This document shows, in pieces, positions 17,024-22,274 of a DNA stretch of 22,274 nucleotides. The number at the start of each line of letters is the position of its first letter. Position 1 is the first letter of the stretch. The position numbers and the translations under genes are program-made. Where the stretch lies: NCBI GenBank assembly GCA_020626545.1, contig JAHKZS010000212.1:1-22274 (forward strand), read 5' to 3'. The DNA comes from a bacterium. Lineage in GTDB: Bacteria; Bacillota; Clostridia; Oscillospirales; Acutalibacteraceae. A model generated the notes under the pieces. That model was not told the origin of the DNA. It did no database searches and worked only from the letters and a program-made list of their open reading frames with translations.

Positions 17024-18391
17024 ATGGATAATAAAACAATTGCCGCTATTTCTACCGCTCAGGGTGAGGGTGGAATAGGTATTATAAGAGTAAGCGGAGA
17101 AAATTCAATAAAAATCTGCGACGGTATATTTAAAGCTGTTTCGGGAAAAAGTTTAGACGATATGAAAGGCTATACCGCGGCTTTAGGACACGTTTATAAA
17201 AAAGATGAAAAAGTTGACGAGGTAATCGCTACGGTATTCAGAGAACCTCATAGCTATACCGGTGAAAATATAGTTGAAATTTCTTGTCACGGCGGAATTT
17301 TTATAACAAGAGAGATTTTAAGAATTATTATAGAAGCCGGAGCATATCCTGCCGAAGCGGGCGAATTTACAAAGAGAGCTTTTTTAAACGGTAAAATAGA
17401 CTTAACCGAAGCGGAAGCTGTTATAGATATAATTTCAGCTAAAAGTAAAAATGCCGCGAGAGCCGCTATACTCGCTAAAGACGGCGCGCTTTGGAGAAAA
17501 ATCGAGAATATAAAAAATAAACTCGTAACCACAGCGGCACATTTCAGCGCTTGGGTTGATTATCCCGAGGAAGATATTGAGGAAGTTAGCAAAGAAAATT
17601 TAAAAACAATATTTAACGAATGTATGTTCGAATTTAATAAACTTTTAGCTACATATGATTTAGGACAGACCGTAAAAGAAGGTATTGATACCGTAATCGC
17701 GGGTAAACCTAATACGGGTAAAAGTACGCTTATGAATCTTATTTCCGGAAAAGCCAGAAGTATAGTTACCGATATTCCGGGCACTACGAGAGATATTGTC
17801 GAGGAAACGGTAAATGTAGGAGAAGTTACTTTAAGACTCAGCGATACCGCGGGAATGAGAGATACCGACGATACTGTCGAGAAAATCGGTGTAGATATAG
17901 CTAAAAGCCGTATCAAAAACTGCGGACTTGTACTCGCGGTATTCGACGCGGGACGAGAACTCGACGACGACGATAAACAGCTTATTGAAAACGTTGAGGA
18001 TACACCGGTTATCGCGGTTATAAATAAAAGTGATTTAGATAAGAAACTTGACGTAAGCTACATAAAATCAAGAATAGATAAAGTTGTTTATATTTCAGCT
18101 AAAACAGGCGAGGGATATGACGATCTCCGCGCGTGTATAGAGAAAATAGCAGGCACGGAAAACTTTAATCCGAGCGAGGGAATACTCGCTAATGAACGCC
18201 AAAGAACAGCTGTGTTAAACGCAAAAAAAGCTTTACAGGAAGCGAACGAAGCGCTTGATATAGGAATGACATTCGACGCTGTGAATGTAAATATAGAGGA
18301 AGCAATAGAAAATATACTCGAGCTTACGGGAGAAAGAGTAAGCGAGGTTGTCGTGGATAATGTTTTCCATAACTTCTGTGTAGGAAAGTAA
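17024..18391 (+). CDS. mnmE: tRNA modification GTPase MnmE
   Basis: 455 residues from the ATG at 17024. MnmE, with MnmG, installs the 5-(carboxymethyl)aminomethyl group at U34 of certain tRNAs. The N-terminal folate-binding domain starts TIAAISTAQGEGGIGIIRVSG. The G domain has GKPNTGKST (227-235), DIPGTTRD (250-257), DTAG (274-277) and NKSD (334-337). The C-terminal FCVGK holds the conserved Cys. The frame extends 17 codons upstream to a GTG in the hairpin loop region, but AGGAG seven to eight bases before the ATG and the conserved N-terminus favour ATG. Confidence 0.97.
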   Translation: MDNKTIAAISTAQGEGGIGIIRVSGENSIKICDGIFKAVSGKSLDDMKGYTAALGHVYKKDEKVDEVIATVFREPHSYTGENIVEISCHGGIFITREILRIIIEAGAYPAEAGEFTKRAFLNGKIDLTEAEAVIDIISAKSKNAARAAILAKDGALWRKIENIKNKLVTTAAHFSAWVDYPEEDIEEVSKENLKTIFNECMFEFNKLLATYDLGQTVKEGIDTVIAGKPNTGKSTLMNLISGKARSIVTDIPGTTRDIVEETVNVGEVTLRLSDTAGMRDTDDTVEKIGVDIAKSRIKNCGLVLAVFDAGRELDDDDKQLIENVEDTPVIAVINKSDLDKKLDVSYIKSRIDKVVYISAKTGEGYDDLRACIEKIAGTENFNPSEGILANERQRTAVLNAKKALQEANEALDIGMTFDAVNVNIEEAIENILELTGERVSEVVVDNVFHNFCVGK

Positions 18392-18407
18392 TAAGGATTG
18401 AGTTAGT

Positions 18408-20273
18408 ATGAATTATAAAGCGGGAAAATTTGACGTAGCCGTAATCGGAGCAGGTCACGCGGGAATAGAAGCCGCGCTCGCTTCGGCAAGGCTCGGATGC
18501 AAAACCGTAGTTTTCACAATAAATATGGACGCAGTCGGAAACTGTCCGTGTAATCCGTCCATCGGAGGAACAGCAAAGGGACATCTTGTCCGTGAGATTG
18601 ACGCGCTCGGCGGAGAAATGGGAAAAACTGCCGACGAGTGTTTTCTCCAAAGCCGAATGCTCAACAAAGGAAAAGGTCCCGCGGTTCATTCATTAAGAGC
18701 TCAGATTGACCGTAGAAAATATTCCGACGTTATGAAACATAAGCTTGAACTCCAGGAAAATCTTGAATTACATCAAGCGGAAGTAACCGATATAAAAAAA
18801 TCCGAAAACGGATACATTCTCACTACAAGAATGTTAGCCGAGTACGACGTAAAGGCTGTTATTATAGCGACCGGTACATACCTCGGCGGTAGAATATTTG
18901 TCGGCGAGGTAAGCTACGAGAGCGGTCCCGACGGAATATTCGCGGCGAGCTTTTTGGGCGAGAGCCTAAAAAAACTAGGAATAGGATTGAGACGTTTTAA
19001 AACAGGAACTCCCGCGAGAGTTCTGAAAAGCAGTATTGATTTTTCCGAGCTGGAGGAACAGCTCGGCGACGAACCGCCTATTCCGTTTTCTTATGACACG
19101 GAAAATCTCGGCGAAAATAAAGTTAAGTGTCATATAAGCTGGACTAATGAAAAAACCAAAGATATTATTCTCGAGAATATCCACCGCTCGCCGCTTTACG
19201 CGGGAAAGATTGAGGGAGTAGGTCCAAGATATTGTCCTAGTTTAGAGGATAAAATTGTTCGCTTCAGCGATAAAAAACGCCATCAGCTTTTTATAGAACC
19301 CTGCGGACTTGATACGGAGGAAATGTATCTCCAAGGTATGAGTTCATCTCTGCCAGAGGAAGTTCAGCTAAAGTTTTACCACACTATAAAAGGTCTCGAG
19401 AACGCCGTAATTATGCGCCCGGCTTACGCAATAGAGTACGACTGTATTGACCCGACCGAAATGAAAGCGACGCTCGAATTTAAAAAGTTCGAAGGTCTTT
19501 ACGGAGCGGGACAGTTTAACGGAAGCTCAGGCTACGAAGAAGCCGCGGCTCAGGGATTTGTAGCCGGAGTAAACGCGGCATTAAAAATTCAGGGAAAAGA
19601 ACCGCTTATACTTGAACGCTCGGGTTCATACATCGGAACGCTTATCGACGACCTTGTAACCAAGGGAGCTAACGAGCCGTACAGGATGATGACTTCCCGA
19701 AGTGAATACAGACTTGTCTTAAGACAAGATAACGCCGACGTTAGATTAACCCCGATAGGAAGAAAAATCGGATTAATATCGGACGATAGATGGGAACGAT
19801 TTAATAAAAAGCAAAGTTTAAAAGCCGAGGAAATAAAACGAATCGGCAAAATCGTAATTCCGCCCGGAGAGAAGATAAACGAGATACTTGTTTCACGTGA
19901 AACAACTCCGCTTTCCACAGGCGCGAAGCTTATAGATTTACTCCGCAGACCTCAAATTAGTTATAAAGACTTGGAGCCTGTAGATACTACCCGTCCGGAT
20001 TTAGACAGCAATATTTTTGAACAGGTTGAAATCGAGGTTAAATACGCGGGTTATATTGAAAAACAACTCAAACAGGTTGAACAAACTCAAAAACTTGAGA
20101 AGAAAAAACTCCCCTCGGATTTTGATTACACCGAGATAAAAGGACTCAGACTCGAGGCTCAGGAAAAACTCAACAAGATTAAACCGCTTAATATCGGACA
20201 AGCTTCGAGAATTTCGGGAGTATCTCCCGCGGATATAAACGTCCTTTTAATCTGGTTAACCCAGAGAAAGTAA
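18408..20273 (+). CDS. mnmG: tRNA U34 carboxymethylaminomethyl transferase subunit MnmG
   Basis: 621 residues, typical of the long MnmG (GidA). It is the FAD- and NADH-using partner of MnmE in U34 modification. Seen: the dinucleotide-binding [19 protein letters not shown] (12-30), [17 protein letters not shown] (45-61), and [11 protein letters not shown] around 272-282, with the conserved catalytic-region Cys. The C-terminal [13 protein letters not shown] matches the tRNA-binding end. It starts 16 bases after mnmE with AAGGA about 11 bases upstream. A perfect 16-bp parS site (19889-19904) is inside the coding sequence near residues 494-499 (VSRET). Confidence 0.98.
   Translation: MNYKAGKFDVAVIGAGHAGIEAALASARLGCKTVVFTINMDAVGNCPCNPSIGGTAKGHLVREIDALGGEMGKTADECFLQSRMLNKGKGPAVHSLRAQIDRRKYSDVMKHKLELQENLELHQAEVTDIKKSENGYILTTRMLAEYDVKAVIIATGTYLGGRIFVGEVSYESGPDGIFAASFLGESLKKLGIGLRRFKTGTPARVLKSSIDFSELEEQLGDEPPIPFSYDTENLGENKVKCHISWTNEKTKDIILENIHRSPLYAGKIEGVGPRYCPSLEDKIVRFSDKKRHQLFIEPCGLDTEEMYLQGMSSSLPEEVQLKFYHTIKGLENAVIMRPAYAIEYDCIDPTEMKATLEFKKFEGLYGAGQFNGSSGYEEAAAQGFVAGVNAALKIQGKEPLILERSGSYIGTLIDDLVTKGANEPYRMMTSRSEYRLVLRQDNADVRLTPIGRKIGLISDDRWERFNKKQSLKAEEIKRIGKIVIPPGEKINEILVSRETTPLSTGAKLIDLLRRPQISYKDLEPVDTTRPDLDSNIFEQVEIEVKYAGYIEKQLKQVEQTQKLEKKKLPSDFDYTEIKGLRLEAQEKLNKIKPLNIGQASRISGVSPADINVLLIWLTQRK
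19889..19904. promoter_or_regulatory. parS site inside mnmG
   Basis: TGTTTCACGTGAAACA, a perfect copy of the 16-bp Spo0J/ParB centromere palindrome. It is read through in mnmG as codons for roughly VSRET. Such sites near oriC nucleate ParB for chromosome segregation. Confidence 0.9.
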
Positions 20274-20277
20274 TGCT

Positions 20278-20982
20278 ATGAAAAATCTAGTAATAAAAGC
20301 CTGTAAAGATATAGGCGCAGAGCTTAATGAATTACAGGCTGAACAATTCGAAAAATATTATAATCTTCTAATTGAATGGAATGAAAAGATTAACCTCACC
20401 CGGATTACCGAACCCGAACAGGTTGCGGTAAAGCATTTCGCCGACAGCTTAACGGTTCTTAATTTTTACGATATTCCGAAAAACGCGACAGTTATAGATG
20501 TCGGCACAGGAGCGGGCTTCCCCGGAATACCGCTTAAGATTTTCAGGGAAGATATTAATCTTTCGCTTTTAGACAGCTTAAACAAACGGCTCAACTTCTT
20601 AAGTGAAGTTGCCGACGCGATAAACGCCGACGTAACGACAATTCATTCCAGAGCCGAGGACGCGGGTAAGGATAAGGATAAAAGAGAGTGTTACGATTTA
20701 GCCGTATCCCGAGCAGTCGCAAGGCTTAACACACTGTGCGAATACTGTATGCCTTTAGTTAAGGTTGGCGGAAGCTTTATCGCTATGAAGGCTTCCGACT
20801 ATAAAGAGGAGTTAAAGGAAGCCGAAAACGCTATTAAGGTTTTGGGCGGAGAGATAAGCTTGGTAAACGAGTTTGATTTAGACGGCGCGGGGGAGAGAGC
20901 GGTTATCGTAATTAAAAAGATAAAAACCACCCCGAGCGCTTATCCTCGCAACAGTAAAAAAATTAAAAATAAGCCATTATAA
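20278..20982 (+). CDS. rsmG: 16S rRNA (guanine-527-N7) methyltransferase RsmG
   Basis: 234 residues, typical. RsmG (GidB) methylates G527 of 16S rRNA using S-adenosylmethionine; loss gives low-level streptomycin resistance in several bacteria. Visible: the N-terminal YYNLLIEWNEKINLT and the SAM-binding VIDVGTGAGFPGIPLKI (72-88), then DLAVSRAVA (about 140-148). The C-terminus is a short basic tail (KKIKNKP) and looks less conserved. It starts four bases after mnmG and is followed immediately by a terminator. Confidence 0.97.
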   Translation: MKNLVIKACKDIGAELNELQAEQFEKYYNLLIEWNEKINLTRITEPEQVAVKHFADSLTVLNFYDIPKNATVIDVGTGAGFPGIPLKIFREDINLSLLDSLNKRLNFLSEVADAINADVTTIHSRAEDAGKDKDKRECYDLAVSRAVARLNTLCEYCMPLVKVGGSFIAMKASDYKEELKEAENAIKVLGGEISLVNEFDLDGAGERAVIVIKKIKTTPSAYPRNSKKIKNKPL

Positions 20983-21012
20983 AACGCTGAGCTTAATGTT
21001 CAGCGTTTTTCT
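20981..21012 (+). terminator. Intrinsic terminator after rsmG
   Basis: 10-bp perfect stem AAAACGCTGA (20981-20990) with TCAGCGTTTT (21000-21009), a 9-base loop, and a T-rich end. It overlaps the rsmG stop codon and closes the right-hand operon. Confidence 0.85.
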
Positions 21013-21039
21013 ACATTTAATCGTAAAAACTTCTATAAT
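21010..21039 (+). promoter_or_regulatory. Candidate promoter of the Noc-like gene
   Basis: TCTACA (21010-21015, four of six matches), 18-base spacer, TATAAT (21034-21039). It sits just after the rsmG terminator, so the following gene would need its own start. Predicted leader of about 80 bases. Confidence 0.5.
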
Positions 21040-21126
21040 AATCGCTCAAACTTCGACAGGCTTTTTATTCCGGAGGTGGTATTATATAGTCACCGAAAGG
21101 GACAAACCTCAAAGCGAGGTGAGGTA

Positions 21127-21942
21127 TTGAATTACCTTAGTAAACCTGAAAACCGAATATGCGAGATACCGACTATAAAAATCCGCCCGAATAAAACCCA
21201 GCCCCGAAAAATCTTCGACGAGGACAAGCTCAGGGATTTAGCTAAGTCCATCGAAGAAAACGGCATACTTCAACCCTTAACCGTAAGAAAAGTAAGCCAG
21301 TCGGAATTTGAGATAATTGCGGGGGAACGACGGCTTCGAGCCGCGGTAATCGCCGGCTTTACAAAAGTGCCGTGCATTATTATTAAATGTAACGACAAAG
21401 AATCCGCTATGCTCGCGCTGCTTGAAAACCTGCAACGCTGCGACCTCGGTATATTCGAGGAAGCGAGAGGAATTTCCCGCCTTATAAGGCGCTACGGAAT
21501 TACTCAGAAACAAGCGGCTCAAAAACTAGGAAAAAGCCAGAGCGCTGTCGCTAATAAACTCAGACTATTAAATCTTACATACGATGAACAGGATTGGATA
21601 GTCCAGGCGGGACTTTCCGAAAGACACGCGAGAGCTTTACTCAGAATTTACGATCAGGAGCTCAGAAAAGAAGCTCTCTCAAGAATTATCGCCGAAAACC
21701 TTAATGTCGCTCAGAGCGAGGAGCTTATAGAAAATATGCTCTATAACTGCGCCGCTATCGACAAAAAGGGCAGACGAAAAATTATAATCAGAGATATACG
21801 AATTTTTATAAATACGATAAATAAAGCAGTCCATACTATGCAGGAGGCGGGAATAGACGCCGTTTGCAAGCACAAGGACAAGGGGGATTACCTCGAGTAT
21901 ACCGTGAAAATCCCCAAAACTCAGGTTGAAAAACCTGCTTAA
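21127..21942 (+). CDS. noc: ParB-family nucleoid protein, Noc type
   Basis: 271 residues from a TTG at 21127; an in-frame GTG at 21076 is possible but lies inside a GGAGG and has no site of its own. ParB-family proteins are CTP-dependent DNA clamps loaded at palindromic sites. Numbered from TTG: C-motif IAGERRLRA (64-72), ENLQRCDL (100-107), and helix-turn-helix ITQKQAAQKLGKSQSAVANK (125-144), followed by LRLLNL and SERHARALL. The wording GKSQSAVANK and ERHAR resembles Noc rather than Spo0J (which has GKSRPHIANH and MGHGR). The N-terminal membrane-binding amphipathic helix of B. subtilis Noc is not evident. Its position after rsmG matches noc. Family call is firm; the Noc assignment is an inference. 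Confidence 0.85.
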   Translation: MNYLSKPENRICEIPTIKIRPNKTQPRKIFDEDKLRDLAKSIEENGILQPLTVRKVSQSEFEIIAGERRLRAAVIAGFTKVPCIIIKCNDKESAMLALLENLQRCDLGIFEEARGISRLIRRYGITQKQAAQKLGKSQSAVANKLRLLNLTYDEQDWIVQAGLSERHARALLRIYDQELRKEALSRIIAENLNVAQSEELIENMLYNCAAIDKKGRRKIIIRDIRIFINTINKAVHTMQEAGIDAVCKHKDKGDYLEYTVKIPKTQVEKPA

Positions 21943-22007
21943 ACAGCTTTCCGGACGGACGCGAAAGCGTTCAATCCACTCATACCCATTTCCTTATCTA
22001 ACCCCTT

Positions 22008-22046
22008 GCCAAAGCCGCGTAGAAATACGCGGCTTTCGGCATTTTA
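22008..22046 (+). terminator. Intrinsic terminator after the Noc-like gene
   Basis: 11-bp perfect stem AAAGCCGCGTA (22011-22021) with TACGCGGCTTT (22026-22036), GAAA tetraloop, extended by three more pairs across a one-base bulge, then ATTTTAT. Confidence 0.85.
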
Positions 22047-22127
22047 TATATCCTCATTAAGAGCGGCTATTGTTTAGTGACTATTGAATAGCAGTTTGAA
22101 CATAACCTGTAACCTGATTTCTGCAAC

Positions 22128-22143
22128 TGTTTCACGTGAAACA
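22128..22143. promoter_or_regulatory. parS site downstream of the Noc-like gene
   Basis: TGTTTCACGTGAAACA, a perfect 16-bp palindrome identical to the site in mnmG, about 2.2 kb away. It is intergenic. A parA/parB pair may lie beyond the window edge. Confidence 0.92.
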
Positions 22144-22274
22144 TAAAGAAAAGCCGAGGAGCGGAGCCCTCGATTAACGACTGGCGAGGACTAAGCTGTA
22201 AAGAGTACGAAGAACTCGGAACAGATTAGACGAGTGGGAGTTAAGAGAGGAACAGCGCAGCTCAACGAGGCTAG

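Larger units (their letters stand above)
21943..22274. other. Right-edge intergenic region
   Basis: 332 bases without a convincing gene. It holds a strong terminator (22008-22046), a perfect parS (22128-22143) and, at the end, a purine-rich, more G+C-rich stretch (22144-22274) that has no ATG and no long open frame on either strand. That stretch could be the 5' part of a leader or RNA continuing beyond the window. Confidence 0.6.

Noticed and set aside
21076..21126. GTG start adding 17 codons to the Noc-like gene
   Set aside because: The GTG is part of a GGAGGTGG sequence and has no separate site upstream; the added residues do not resemble a Noc N-terminal helix. Not fully excluded.
21957..21972. 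Small GC hairpin with GAAA loop after the Noc-like gene
   Set aside because: Lacks a T tract; the strong terminator at 22008 explains the 3' end better.

Overview
This window looks like the chromosomal replication origin region of a low-GC, Gram-positive anaerobe in the class Clostridia. The ribosome-binding sites are strong (GGAGG type), signal peptides are Gram-positive in style, and the gene order is the classic Firmicutes one. Placement near Oscillospiraceae/Ruminococcaceae is an inference from protein flavour (for example a GyrB reading [12 protein letters not shown] and a Thr/Pro-rich secreted protein). Genus and species cannot be fixed from the sequence alone.

The layout is divergent around oriC. 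Left of about 14.1 kb every gene is on the minus strand: dnaA, dnaN, an S4-domain gene (yaaA), recF, remB, two tandem membrane zinc-ribbon genes, gyrB, a hotdog thioesterase, ybaK, gyrA, maf, a lipoprotein, and a secreted protein cut by the window's left edge. Right of it every gene is on the plus strand: rpmH, rnpA, yidD, yidC, jag (khpB), mnmE, mnmG, rsmG and a Noc/ParB-family gene. Transcription runs away from the origin on both sides, as expected for leading-strand genes.

The dnaA-dnaN gap carries two DnaA-box-like sites, a GC-containing spacer, six perfect CTA trinucleotides (TAG on the opposite strand, a DnaA-trio array) and an A+T-rich tract. The dnaA-rpmH gap carries divergent promoters for the two arms. 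Two perfect 16-bp parS sites lie on the right arm, one inside mnmG and one beyond the Noc-like gene.

The genes form a replication arm (initiator, clamp, RecF, gyrase) and a ribosome/RNA/membrane arm (L34, RNase P protein, YidD/YidC insertion, RNA-binding KhpB, tRNA U34 modification by MnmE/MnmG, 16S rRNA methylation by RsmG). Most are ordinary. The parts most worth a second look are the DnaA-trio array, the Noc-type recognition helix beside parS sites, a repeat-based leader before that gene, the paired CPYC-x19-CxxC membrane proteins inside the replication operon, the alanine in the GyrA quinolone pocket, and a terminator-like hairpin between jag and mnmE.
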